This document shows positions 28,959-37,057 of a DNA stretch of 64,000 bases, piece after piece (the first letter of the stretch is position 1; every line of letters begins with the position of its first letter). Origin of the DNA: a bacterium. GTDB taxonomy: Bacteria; UBA4055. A program made the translations under genes and the position numbers. Location: NCBI GenBank assembly GCA_029559475.1, contig JAKQBN010000030.1, positions 1 through 64,000 on the forward strand, written 5' to 3'. The notes under the pieces are model-generated. The model was given only the letters and a program-made list of their open reading frames with translations. It ran no database searches and had not been told where the DNA came from.

Positions 28959-29621
28959 ATGCTTGTGAACGTAAAAGGACTTTATAAACGATATCTGATT
29001 GGCAAAAAAGAAATACCTGTGCTGAAAGGCATAGATTTCTCAATAGAGACAGGCGAAATCGTTGCTGTTATGGGAAAAAGCGGAGCCGGTAAATCGACTC
29101 TGTTAAACCTTATAGGAACGCTTGATAAACCGGACAGCGGAGTTATCGAGTTCAAAGGTGAGAATATTTTAAAATATGATGACAGGAAACTCGCGCGTTT
29201 CAGGAACGAAAATCTGGGATTCGTTTTTCAGTTCCATTATCTTCTTCCCGAATTTACCGCGATCGAGAACATTATGCTTCCCGGACTGATAAGAGGAGAA
29301 GACCGGTCGGCTTTATTAAAAAAAGCTGAAGAGCTCCTTGAATCGATAGGGCTTTCTGACAGAAAGCTGCATAAAAGCGCTGAGCTCTCAGGCGGAGAGC
29401 AGCAGAGGATAGCTTTCGCAAGAGCTATCATTAATAAACCTTCACTGATACTGGCAGACGAACCTTCAGGCAACCTTGACAATCAATCTTCAGAAATGCT
29501 TCATGAGATTATGTGGAACCTTGCTAGGGAGAACAAAACCGCTTTCATTGTAGTTACTCACGACAAAAATCTCGCCGATAAAGCTGACAGAATAGTAAAT
29601 ATCGTTGACGGAGTGATCTGA
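28959..29621 (+). CDS. lolD: Lipoprotein-releasing ABC ATPase
   Basis: The 220-residue ATPase has Walker A GKSGAGKST, Q-loop FVFQFHYLLPEF, signature LSGGEQQR, Walker B LILADEPSGNLD and the switch His in VVTHD. FQFHYLLPEFTAIEN is typical of LolD. It partners the permease encoded 15 bp upstream and powers lipoprotein release on the cytoplasmic face. Confidence 0.92.
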   Translation: MLVNVKGLYKRYLIGKKEIPVLKGIDFSIETGEIVAVMGKSGAGKSTLLNLIGTLDKPDSGVIEFKGENILKYDDRKLARFRNENLGFVFQFHYLLPEFTAIENIMLPGLIRGEDRSALLKKAEELLESIGLSDRKLHKSAELSGGEQQRIAFARAIINKPSLILADEPSGNLDNQSSEMLHEIMWNLARENKTAFIVVTHDKNLADKADRIVNIVDGVI

Positions 29622-29622
29622 A

Positions 29623-30171
29623 ATGAAATGCGATAAATGCGGTTCGCCAAATGTTGTGACTAAAATAGTCATTCAGGGCGATAAGAATTCCGAAGAACTT
29701 AATCTCTGCGCCGGCTGCTTTCAGACTTTTGTAAAAGAACATCCGGAGATCAGGCAGGGCGCTATGGGGCAGTCTTTGAATGAATTTCTTCTGGGTACAT
29801 TAAACCTTCTCACTTCAGGAATGATATTAAAAAACCACAACACCGATACGCACGGTCATAAAACAAGAAAATGTCCGCAATGTTCAATAACATCCGAAAG
29901 AATAATTAAAGACGGTGTAGTCGGCTGCAGCGGGTGCTATGAATTCTTCAAGGATGAGATAAGGCAGTATATTTTCAGCCTTACCGGAAACGACATCAGC
30001 CGGAACGATAAAGTCAGCCTGACTGACGAGCAAAAAGCTGCTGAACTCAAAAAGAAGCTCGATATGCTGCTTCAGACTGAGAATTACGAAATGGCCGCGT
30101 CTGTTAGGGATGAGATCTTCAAGCTGAAGAGCGGTCAGAAAAAACCTTTATTAAAACAGAAGAAAATATGA
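29623..30171 (+). CDS. McsA-like protein with three CxxC pairs and a UVR motif
   Basis: The 182-residue protein has zinc-binding-type pairs at Cys3/Cys6, Cys29/Cys32, Cys84/Cys87 and Cys102/Cys105, and a C-terminal UVR helix (about 145-175, LQTENYEMAASVRDEIFKLK). The layout matches McsA, which in Firmicutes activates the protein-arginine kinase McsB within Clp regulation. No mcsB is visible nearby, so here it may be a general adaptor. The gene starts two bases after lolD and overlaps the RimK-like gene by four bases, placing it firmly in this operon. Confidence 0.8.
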   Translation: MKCDKCGSPNVVTKIVIQGDKNSEELNLCAGCFQTFVKEHPEIRQGAMGQSLNEFLLGTLNLLTSGMILKNHNTDTHGHKTRKCPQCSITSERIIKDGVVGCSGCYEFFKDEIRQYIFSLTGNDISRNDKVSLTDEQKAAELKKKLDMLLQTENYEMAASVRDEIFKLKSGQKKPLLKQKKI

Positions 30172-31088
30172 AGCTGGGCATTTTAACGGCGACAATATCC
30201 GAATGCGACTTCTTCCCGAATATAATCGAGCTTCAGAATATAGGTATAAAAAAAGGTCATCAGGTCGATCTTTTTAAGAACGGCGAATTCAATCTGATAA
30301 TTGAGAACGGACGCTCAGTCTTATCGTATAACGGGCAGCCTTTCGATCCGGAAGAATACGACATTATTTTGAACAGACTGTCTGTCAGAGAGAAAAGCAA
30401 CGCGGAATATTATGTCGTGGAAGAATTTATGAAACGCAATATCCCGGTAGTAAATTCTCCCGATGCTATCATGAAAGCGAGAAACAAGCTGCTTTCATTA
30501 CAGATTATGTCGGATCTGAACGTAATGATCACAAGATCAGCAATAATCCGGAGAACCGAAGATATAGATAGAATTACATCTTCATTCGCATTTCCTCTTA
30601 TAATTAAGAACATTTTCGGATCGCTCGGAAGTTCGACACTTCTCGTTTACGATATAAAACAGCTGATCTCGATAATAGATTATATCTGGAACACGAACAG
30701 GAACGAGATCTTTCTGATCCAGGAGTTCGTTCGGTCTGAAGACAATACGGTATCCGATTTCAGGGTGTTCATTCTCGGCGACGAGATCATCGCATCAATG
30801 AAAAGAACTAATTCCGACAGGGATTTCAGGGCGAATTACAAGAGGGGCGCCGCTGTAAAAAGAGCTGAACTCACAGACACTGAGAAAGAGCAGTGCCTGA
30901 AGATCACGCGCGCATTCGGTCTGGAGATCGCCGGAGTTGATTTTATCCGGACACAGAACGGCCCCGTATTTCTTGAAGTGAATTCAAATCCGGGACTCGA
31001 CGGCATCAGATCCGCTACGAAAACATCGGATTTTGACATACTGGAAAAGGTCATCGACAGGCTTAACGAACTAAAAAGGAAAAAATGA
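30168..31088 (+). CDS. RimK-like ATP-grasp ligase
   Basis: The 306-residue protein has an N-terminal pre-ATP-grasp part and an ATP-grasp domain with PLIIKNIFGSLGSS, the LIQEFV strand, RVFILGDEIIASMKR, NYKRGAA and VDFIRTQNGPVFLEVNSNPGLDG. RimK relatives add glutamate or other amino acids to a protein C-terminus or a small-molecule carboxylate; the substrate cannot be told from sequence. It overlaps both neighbours by four bases (ATGA junctions). The next gene encodes a glutaminyl cyclase, so a two-step modification of a peptide terminus is imaginable but unproven. Confidence 0.82.
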   Translation: MKLGILTATISECDFFPNIIELQNIGIKKGHQVDLFKNGEFNLIIENGRSVLSYNGQPFDPEEYDIILNRLSVREKSNAEYYVVEEFMKRNIPVVNSPDAIMKARNKLLSLQIMSDLNVMITRSAIIRRTEDIDRITSSFAFPLIIKNIFGSLGSSTLLVYDIKQLISIIDYIWNTNRNEIFLIQEFVRSEDNTVSDFRVFILGDEIIASMKRTNSDRDFRANYKRGAAVKRAELTDTEKEQCLKITRAFGLEIAGVDFIRTQNGPVFLEVNSNPGLDGIRSATKTSDFDILEKVIDRLNELKRKK

Positions 31089-31852
31089 AACAGCTTACTT
31101 TCATTCTTACGGTCATAATCATTTTCGCAGGATGCAGCAATGATAAACCATCTGCAGATGTAACACCGCCCGCAGCTGATTACGAAATTATAAATATCTA
31201 TCCGCACGACACATCTTTTTTTACTCAGGGGTTCGAATTTAAGGGCGATACTCTTCTGGAAAGCACCGGAAAGGAATATTATTCTAAAGTGATCTCTTAC
31301 AACATCTTCACGCCTCAGATATATAAAGAAATATCGATCCCTTCAGATGTATTCGGAGAAGGCATAACTGAGCTTAACGGTCAAATATTTCAGCTTACCT
31401 GGCAGAACGAAAAAGGTTATGTTTATGACAGTTCAAATCTTTCAAAGTTGAGAGAATTTTCCTATAGCGGAGAAGGTTGGGGTATATGCAATGACGGTAC
31501 TGAGCTTATCATGAGCGACGGCTCGGAAAAACTCTATTTCAGAAATCCTGAAAGTTTTAATGTAACAAAAACCGTAATTGTCAAAGACTCGAATGGCGTC
31601 TCATGCAAAAATCTTAACGAACTCGAGTATGCCGACGGAAAGATCTATGCGAACTTATGGGGGTATAATTTTATAGTCTGTATCGATCCTTTAACGGGAA
31701 TGATCGTAAAAAAATATGACCTTTCGGGACTTCTTTCACCTCAGGAGTATTATGAAGCTGACGTTCTTAACGGTATCGCATTCAGGAACGGACATTTTTT
31801 TGTAACGGGAAAATTCTGGCCGAAGATCTTTGAACTCAAGCTGAATGATTGA
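31085..31852 (+). CDS. Glutaminyl-peptide cyclotransferase lipoprotein
   Basis: The product has 255 residues with a lipobox (IIFAGCSND, Cys17). The mature part is a five-bladed propeller of the bacterial/plant-type glutamine cyclotransferase family, recognised by YPHDTSFFTQGFEF, LLESTGKEYYSKV, the FGEGITELNGQIFQLTWQ segment and LNELEYADGKIYANLW, and the C-terminal VLNGIAFRNGHFFVTGKFWP. It converts N-terminal glutamine to pyroglutamate on periplasmic or exported proteins, an activity important for type IX substrates in Bacteroidota. It is the last gene of the lolCD-UVR-RimK operon by overlap. Confidence 0.9.
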   Translation: MKQLTFILTVIIIFAGCSNDKPSADVTPPAADYEIINIYPHDTSFFTQGFEFKGDTLLESTGKEYYSKVISYNIFTPQIYKEISIPSDVFGEGITELNGQIFQLTWQNEKGYVYDSSNLSKLREFSYSGEGWGICNDGTELIMSDGSEKLYFRNPESFNVTKTVIVKDSNGVSCKNLNELEYADGKIYANLWGYNFIVCIDPLTGMIVKKYDLSGLLSPQEYYEADVLNGIAFRNGHFFVTGKFWPKIFELKLND

Positions 31853-31905
31853 CAAAGATGCAGGTTCGAAATACATATTTTAATGTCTGAATGACAAAAA
31901 AATAC

Positions 31906-31934
31906 TTGACATAGGAACTATAAATTTTTATATT
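31906..31934 (+). promoter_or_regulatory. Sigma-70-like promoter for tRNA-Lys
   Basis: TTGACA at 31906-31911 and TATATT at 31929-31934 are separated by exactly 17 bases, and the tRNA begins 25 bases after the -10 box. The match to the consensus -35 and the clean position make this the best promoter in the window together with the thrS one. Confidence 0.75.
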
Positions 31935-31958
31935 TGGCACTGCTTTTTTAAAGCGGAT

Positions 31959-32031
31959 GGGAAAGTAGCTCAGTAGGTAGAGCACCGCCCTTTTAAGGCG
32001 ATGGTCGACGGTTCGAATCCGTCCTCTCTCA
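31959..32031 (+). tRNA. tRNA-Lys (anticodon TTT)
   Basis: A cloverleaf can be folded by eye: acceptor arm 31959-31965 with 32024-32030, D arm GCTC/GAGC, anticodon loop CTTTTAA with anticodon TTT at 31992-31994, and T arm GACGG/CCGTC around TTCGAAT. The discriminator is A and the CCA end is not encoded. Two oddities are an A-C mismatch at acceptor pair 5-68 and a C-A mismatch at the top of the anticodon stem (27-43). All loop identity bases look normal, so I call it a functional lysine tRNA. Confidence 0.93.
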
Positions 32032-32033
32032 CG

Positions 32034-32060
32034 AAAAACCCCGATTATTTCGGGGTTTTT
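32034..32060. terminator. Bidirectional intrinsic terminator
   Basis: A hairpin with arms AAAAACCCCGA and TCGGGGTTTTT and a short loop lies directly after the tRNA. It has a T-run on the plus strand and an equivalent one on the minus strand, so it can end tRNA transcription and also that of the convergent HD-GYP gene, whose stop codon is five bases beyond. Confidence 0.85.
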
Positions 32061-32064
32061 TATT

Positions 32065-33231
32065 TTATTCTGTATCCTTATAGTTTTCGCTTATCGACCT
32101 AATAACATCAAGAGAAGCCATAAAAGCATCTACTACTTCAGGATCGAATTTTGATCCGGAAAGCTTTTTTATCTCGTTTAAAACATCTTCTTCGGCCCAT
32201 GCTTCCTTATATGCTCTTTTACATGACAGGGCGTCATACACATCGGCGACCGCAACGATACGTCCGAAAACAGGTATTTCATCTCCTTTCGGCTTGTCGG
32301 GATATCCCGAACCGTCCCAGTTCTCATGGTGCGTACCCGCTATAACGGAAGCCATTCTGTCGAAGTCCGATTCGAAATTAGAAAATAATCTTGATCCGAA
32401 AGTAGTATGAAGCTTCATTATATCATACTCGTCAGGCGTAAGTTTGGCGGGTTTTTTAAGTATCACGTCAGATATGCCTACCTTACCTACGTCGTGAAGC
32501 ATCGCCGCCATTCTCAAAATGTCCCTGTTCCTGTCTATGATCGATTTGGGGATGCCTTTATTAGCAGCCCATCTTTCGTATATTTCGACAGAATAAGCCG
32601 CCACTCTGTTCACATGCGCGCCGGTCTCTTTCGGATCACGGAGTTCCGCCATCTGGATCATGCGCATCAGAAGCGTTCTCGTCATCCTCGCTTTCTGAAG
32701 TGCCGAGGCTGAAGTCTGTGCGAAATGTTTTAAAAACAGCTCATCGTCCTGCGAGAACTCGATAATGTCGCCCATGTTCGTGAATTTATTTATCAGCTGT
32801 ACTACACCCAGTATCTCGCCCGAACCGCTTGTTATCGGAGCGGTCAGCATTGAGCTTGTTTTGTATCCGGATTTCTCATCATACCTGCCGTCAAATTTGT
32901 ATTCCGTTCCTGAAATATCATAAACATCCACTATGTTCAGACTTTCACCCGTTTCTGCGACATACCCGGCTATTGAATTTCTGTTGACAGGAACTGTATA
33001 GGATGTATAAATCAGCTTGTCGCCTTTTTTAAGTCTTGCCTGCAGAGTGTCGTTCTGAGCGTGTCTGAACTGAAGCTCGTTCCCTTCTTTTGTATATATC
33101 GTTCCCGCATCTGCACCTGTTGATCGCCTCGCTTCAAGAAGTATCCTTTCCAGAAGAATGTCCAGATCGTTGATCCCGTTAAGTTCGAGACTGATGCGTA
33201 AAATTTCCCTGAGTTTATCTTTATCTTCCAT
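32065..33231 (-). CDS. GAF and HD-GYP domain phosphodiesterase
   Basis: The 388-residue cytoplasmic protein has an N-terminal GAF sensor domain (about 15-180) and a C-terminal HD-GYP domain (about 185-370). The metal-binding HD pair is His246-Asp247 in LHDVGKVG, followed by HHENWDGSGYP with the GYP triad at 309-311 and FGRIVAVADVYDALSCKRAYK. HD-GYP proteins hydrolyse cyclic di-GMP; all key residues look intact. The GAF domain would sense a small ligand. It is a single gene ended by the shared tRNA terminator, with the start ATG in the 108-bp gap divergent from zupT. Confidence 0.9.
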   Translation of the reverse strand: MEDKDKLREILRISLELNGINDLDILLERILLEARRSTGADAGTIYTKEGNELQFRHAQNDTLQARLKKGDKLIYTSYTVPVNRNSIAGYVAETGESLNIVDVYDISGTEYKFDGRYDEKSGYKTSSMLTAPITSGSGEILGVVQLINKFTNMGDIIEFSQDDELFLKHFAQTSASALQKARMTRTLLMRMIQMAELRDPKETGAHVNRVAAYSVEIYERWAANKGIPKSIIDRNRDILRMAAMLHDVGKVGISDVILKKPAKLTPDEYDIMKLHTTFGSRLFSNFESDFDRMASVIAGTHHENWDGSGYPDKPKGDEIPVFGRIVAVADVYDALSCKRAYKEAWAEEDVLNEIKKLSGSKFDPEVVDAFMASLDVIRSISENYKDTE

Positions 33232-33339
33232 AACCTGCCCTCATAATTAAAATGAATATACATAATAAATATATCTTTTTATATGATGCGTGTCAATTTT
33301 CATATTGCATAAATTTACTTATTTCTTAAATTACTCTAC

Positions 33340-34143
33340 ATGGATAATACGAACATAATATTCGCGTTCGCACTAACGCTCTTTGCCGGACTTTCGACTG
33401 GTGTAGGAAGCGTTATGGCATTTTTGTCGAAAGGCTTCAACCCGAAATTTCTGGCAGGATCATTGGGATTTTCCGCTGGTGTAATGATATATGTCTCGCT
33501 TGTGGAAATTTTCGATAAGGCGCGTGAATCGCTGACGGGATTTTACGGGGCTGAAAAAGGATATTATTTCACAACCCTCTCCTTTTTCGGTGGAATGGCT
33601 CTGATAGCTGTCATTGATAAACTCGTGCCTTCTTATGAAAACCCTCACGAACCTCACTGCCCTGCCGACTGCGTTCAAAACACGGATGACAAGAAACTCA
33701 TGCGTATGGGCTTATTCTCCGCGCTTGCAATAGGCATACACAATTTTCCGGAAGGGCTGGCCACTTTCATTAGTGCATTACAGGAACCGACCCTTGCAAT
33801 AAGCATAACGGCAGCTATAGCCATTCACAACATACCGGAAGGTATTGCGGTCTCTGTCCCTATTTATTACGCCACTAAAAGCAGGAAGAAAGCTTTCTGG
33901 CTTTCATTCCTGTCGGGATTATCAGAACCTCTCGGTGCGCTTATAGGGTATTTTATATTCAGACAGTTCTTCGGACCCGCAGTATTCGGCGTGATCTTCG
34001 CCGGAGTAGCAGGAATAATGGTGTTCATCTCCCTCGATGAGCTTCTGCCGACCGCAGAAAAATACGGTGAGCATCACGTGGCAGTTTATGGTCTTGTTTC
34101 AGGCATGATAGTTATGGCAGGCAGCCTGCTTTTGTTTATGTAA
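33340..34143 (+). CDS. zupT: ZIP-family metal transporter
   Basis: The 267-residue inner-membrane protein has about eight transmembrane segments. The metal-path motifs are intact: IGIHNFPEGLATF in segment 4 and AIHNIPEGIAVS in segment 5, exactly as in ZupT. It imports zinc and possibly other divalent metals. A His/Cys-rich loop (about 100-118, HEPHCPADC) may bind metal. It converges with cobO. No Zur-like operator was recognised upstream. Confidence 0.93.
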   Translation: MDNTNIIFAFALTLFAGLSTGVGSVMAFLSKGFNPKFLAGSLGFSAGVMIYVSLVEIFDKARESLTGFYGAEKGYYFTTLSFFGGMALIAVIDKLVPSYENPHEPHCPADCVQNTDDKKLMRMGLFSALAIGIHNFPEGLATFISALQEPTLAISITAAIAIHNIPEGIAVSVPIYYATKSRKKAFWLSFLSGLSEPLGALIGYFIFRQFFGPAVFGVIFAGVAGIMVFISLDELLPTAEKYGEHHVAVYGLVSGMIVMAGSLLLFM

Positions 34144-34146
34144 ACC

Positions 34147-34665
34147 TTAAAACTCTATCCCCTTCTTTGCTTTTATTTCTTTATCAAAGCAGTGCCTGAT
34201 CTTCTTCATTTCGGTAACTGTGTCTGCAATTTCGATCAGCTTTGGATCGGCGTTCCTTCCGGTGAGGATGATATTGAGCCTACAGGGCTTATTCTTTAGA
34301 ACTTTGAGAAGATCTTCAATATCTATAAATTTGTAATTGGTAAGATATGTGATCTCATCGAGGATTATCAGGTCGTATTTGTCCGAACCAATTTTCTGCT
34401 TCGCCAACTCGAATCCTTTCTGTGAGACAGCCTTATCTTTTTCCAGATCGTCTGAATTCCATGTGAAACCTCTGCCTTCGGTGTACCATTCGAGGTTGGG
34501 GAATTTTTCTGCCGATATTACTTCGCCGTACTCCGAAGGCGATTTTATGAACTGGATCACGCATACTTTCCAGCCGTGACCGAGCGCTCTGAAAGCAGTT
34601 CCGAACGCAGCTGTGCTTTTCCCTTTTCCGTCTCCAGTATTTATGATGATCAGACCTTTATCCAT
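34147..34665 (-). CDS. cobO: Corrinoid adenosyltransferase
   Basis: The 172-residue ATP:cob(I)alamin adenosyltransferase of the BtuR/CobA/CobO family has P-loop TGDGKGKSTAAFG, CVIQFIKSP and the DLIILDEITYL segment, plus ILTGRNADP. It attaches the adenosyl group to corrinoids in the cytoplasm. No other cobalamin gene is near, so the organism may only salvage corrinoids. I saw no cobalamin riboswitch in the upstream 129 bp. Confidence 0.92.
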   Translation of the reverse strand: MDKGLIIINTGDGKGKSTAAFGTAFRALGHGWKVCVIQFIKSPSEYGEVISAEKFPNLEWYTEGRGFTWNSDDLEKDKAVSQKGFELAKQKIGSDKYDLIILDEITYLTNYKFIDIEDLLKVLKNKPCRLNIILTGRNADPKLIEIADTVTEMKKIRHCFDKEIKAKKGIEF

Positions 34666-34794
34666 TTCCGGCTCCGGTGTAATGCTTTAAATCTAAAAAA
34701 TTTATCATGCAATTACAATAAAATAAACAATTGCCTTGTTTTGAACTGCTCCCGTACCTATATTTAAGACAAGTGAAAACCAAAAGGAGATCGT

Positions 34795-35502
34795 ATGAAG
34801 ACACTGGGCATTATAGGCGGAATGAGCTACGAGTCGTCAAAGCTTTTTTACGAACTGATCAATAACAGGGTGAACGACATTTTAGGGGGATACCACTGCT
34901 GCAAAAGTATTATGTACACCGTGGATTTTGACGAGATCGTCAGGCTGCAGAACGAAGAAAAATGGGATGAACTTAATCTGATAGTCGCTGATGTTACGAG
35001 AAAGCTTGAAGCCGGCGGGGCTGACCTTATCGTTCTTTGTACGAACACACTTCATATTTGCGCCGATGCGATAATAAATGCTACAAAAGTCCCATTCCTT
35101 CATATTGCCGAGACTGTCGGTGAAGAAGCTAAAAGCAGGTTTATTAAAAAAGCCGGCCTCCTTGGTACTAAATTCACTATGGAAAAGGATTTTTATAAGG
35201 ATGTGCTTAAGGAAAAATACGGCATCGATGTTATTATTCCCGGCGAGATCGACAGGGACACTATTCATAATGTTATCTTCGGAGAGCTGGTCCACGGACA
35301 GATAAGGGAATCTTCAAGGAAAAAATTTATTGAAATTATTAACAGGCTGGAAAGGAACGGGGCTGAAGGGATAATTCTGGGCTGCACTGATATTCCGCTG
35401 CTGATATCTGAAGAACATCTCGAGATCCCGATATTCGACTCGATCAGACTTCATGCAGAGCATTCAGTGCGCAGGATTTTGAGCGATGAACTTAATCAAT
35501 AG
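34795..35502 (+). CDS. Aspartate/glutamate racemase family protein
   Basis: The 235-residue protein opens with LGIIGGMSYESS and carries both catalytic cysteines: Cys82 in LIVLCTNTLH and Cys197 in GIILGCTDIPLL. This pair acts as the two general bases in PLP-independent amino-acid racemases. YgeA/RacX-like aspartate or broad-range racemase is most likely. AAGGAG precedes the start. It is single, followed by the repeat copy at 35.5 kb. Confidence 0.88.
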   Translation: MKTLGIIGGMSYESSKLFYELINNRVNDILGGYHCCKSIMYTVDFDEIVRLQNEEKWDELNLIVADVTRKLEAGGADLIVLCTNTLHICADAIINATKVPFLHIAETVGEEAKSRFIKKAGLLGTKFTMEKDFYKDVLKEKYGIDVIIPGEIDRDTIHNVIFGELVHGQIRESSRKKFIEIINRLERNGAEGIILGCTDIPLLISEEHLEIPIFDSIRLHAEHSVRRILSDELNQ

Positions 35503-35523
35503 GACGCTCGACATAAGTAAAAG

Positions 35524-35893
35524 ACGAGTGATATATTTTTATGAGCAGGAACGCATCCTCGCTTTATCGTTTGAACGAGCCGTATATCCGGAAAAAAAAT
35601 ATCAAAGATTGTGCCGGTACGATTCAGATCCAAATAATCATATGATTAATGCTGATATTTTTTTGGAGGATGATATGCGAGTGATATTAATGCCGGCTTA
35701 GCCGTTTGCGGTCTGCTTATAAAAATGATATGACGAGTATATATCGAACAAGTAACAAATTTATACCTGATATAATTCGTTATGGATCGATATCCGTTAC
35801 ATCTTCCCTTTCGCAGGTACGACACTCTTAGCAAAGAAGCGATTGAGATTAATGTATGCAGGATGAGATCCGGAATGAAGTTATATCAGGTAT
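35524..35893 (+). repeat. Dispersed intergenic repeat, copy A
   Basis: This region shares long near-identical blocks with 37782-37961 and 60029-60396. The core (35524 to about 35735) contains GAACGAGCC, TATATCCGG, an AAAAAATATCA arm later matched by TGATATTTTTTT, the hairpin ATCGTGCC/GGTACGAT-like segment, GGAGGATGATATG, and CCGGCTTAGCCG. The right-end box GCAGGATGAGATCCGGAATGAA is at 35858-35879. A 13-bp perfect inverted repeat (35763-35775 with 35881-35893) brackets the right part. Together with the terminator below it fills the gap between the racemase and the next gene; I see no convincing gene in it. Confidence 0.8.
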
Positions 35894-35903
35894 ATTGAAT
35901 AAT

Positions 35904-35932
35904 AAAAAAAGGGCAGTTCACATAAACCGCCC
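35904..35932 (-). terminator. Intrinsic terminator of the 35942-36748 gene
   Basis: On the minus strand GGGCGGTT, a six-base loop and AACTGCCC form a stem followed by seven Ts (35904-35910). It lies nine bases after the stop codon of the minus-strand gene, which is its expected user. Confidence 0.8.
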
Positions 35933-35941
35933 TTTAATTTT

Positions 35942-36748
35942 TTACAAGATACCACCCCCACCGCCGATGAACAGCTTAATATACGGACCTGAAAGACCGA
36001 GATCAGGACAGTCCAGAATATTATTAAAATTGTCCTCGTTCGTAAAATCGAACACATATCCGCCTTTAAACCCGATCAGAAAATACCCTCCCTTACCGAT
36101 CTTATAATTCGCACCGAGGGAAAGATCGAGCAGGTATGTCTCTTTCTTCAGAATGAACTCCCTCTTCGGATTGTCCAGAAGATCTCCGAACTCAACAGGA
36201 ATATCTTCGATTATATGCATCTCGATAGTACTTCCTCCAAAACCGCCCGACACATAGCTGAAAATGCTGTTGTTCTTGTAGAAAATATAACCCAGAGTGA
36301 ACATTCCGTACTCATAAGTAAGACTAGATTCGTATTTGATCTGCGCGTCTGTGGAATCATTACTGCCTGATCTTGACATAGGAATATTCCCGTGCCCTTC
36401 ACCGCCTATAATGAAATTCCTGAATATCCCGCATCCTCCGCCGCCGGTAGTAAAAAGCGTTTCGTCGAATTCTTTGTACCCGTGGTCCTTCAGGCTTTTA
36501 TTAAGCTTTGAAAGATCTAAGGTATTGAAACCCGCCATGAATCCGCCGTATCCTCCGTATGAATAGCCTTTTCCGTGATGATCTTTTCCGTTAATTATGA
36601 TCTTTTTCTCGATGGTCTTGACGGTATCCCCTGAAATTATTTCGATCTTCTGTATTTCATCAAGATTATTCTGGATCTTTACTTTTGTTGTGTCCTGTGC
36701 GCATAAAACAAAAACAAACGCAATTAACATTATTATTATTATTCTCAT
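35942..36748 (-). CDS. Glycine-rich exported protein, probable outer-membrane barrel
   Basis: The 268-residue protein has a signal peptide (to about residue 18). It has Gly-rich and aromatic alternation throughout (GYSYGGYGGFMAGF, GGGGCGIF, YVSGGFGGST) and strand-like segments to the C-terminus, ending in GGGGGIL. This looks like a small barrel or a surface-associated protein. I do not recognise the family. It is the last gene of a minus-strand run with a wHTH regulator 12 bp upstream and a membrane protein before that, so it may be controlled by them. Confidence 0.55.
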   Translation of the reverse strand: MRIIIIMLIAFVFVLCAQDTTKVKIQNNLDEIQKIEIISGDTVKTIEKKIIINGKDHHGKGYSYGGYGGFMAGFNTLDLSKLNKSLKDHGYKEFDETLFTTGGGGCGIFRNFIIGGEGHGNIPMSRSGSNDSTDAQIKYESSLTYEYGMFTLGYIFYKNNSIFSYVSGGFGGSTIEMHIIEDIPVEFGDLLDNPKREFILKKETYLLDLSLGANYKIGKGGYFLIGFKGGYVFDFTNEDNFNNILDCPDLGLSGPYIKLFIGGGGGIL

Positions 36749-36760
36749 TTTCTCCCCTTT

Positions 36761-37057
36761 TTAGTTCTTTATCAGTTTTTCCAGATTAGCTATATAGTTT
36801 TCGAAAGCTGTCCTTCCCTTATCGGTGATCGAATATCTGCTCTGAGGTTTTCTGTCAACGAACGTTTTCTCGACCCCGATATATCCCGCTTCCTCCAGCT
36901 TCCGTAAATTCGCGCTCAGATTGCCGTCAGTGGCCTGAAGCTTGTTTTTTATTATACTGAACTCCGCATATTCAACACTAACAAGCATGCTCATTATCCC
37001 CAGCCTGAGCTTTGAATGAATTAATTCATCCAGAAGATTTGAGTCGAAGCCTGTCAT
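36761..37057 (-). CDS. Winged-helix transcriptional regulator
   Basis: The 98-residue product is a stand-alone winged-helix domain of the type often listed as a transcriptional regulator of about 100 residues (HTH_34-like): LIHSKLRLGIMSMLV, LQATDGNLSANLRKLEEAGYIGVEK as the recognition helix, and SITDKGRTAFENY as the wing. It probably binds DNA as a dimer. Its start overlaps the stop of the upstream membrane-protein gene by one base; such wHTH and small-membrane-protein pairs are common in Bacteroidota-like genomes. Confidence 0.85.
   Translation of the reverse strand: MTGFDSNLLDELIHSKLRLGIMSMLVSVEYAEFSIIKNKLQATDGNLSANLRKLEEAGYIGVEKTFVDRKPQSRYSITDKGRTAFENYIANLEKLIKN

Noticed and set aside
35486-35701. 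Small protein gene in repeat copy A (and the similar frame at 60088-60306)
   Set aside because: The two peptides match because the DNA repeats match; copy B has a stop and deletions in the same frame, so coding selection is not shown.
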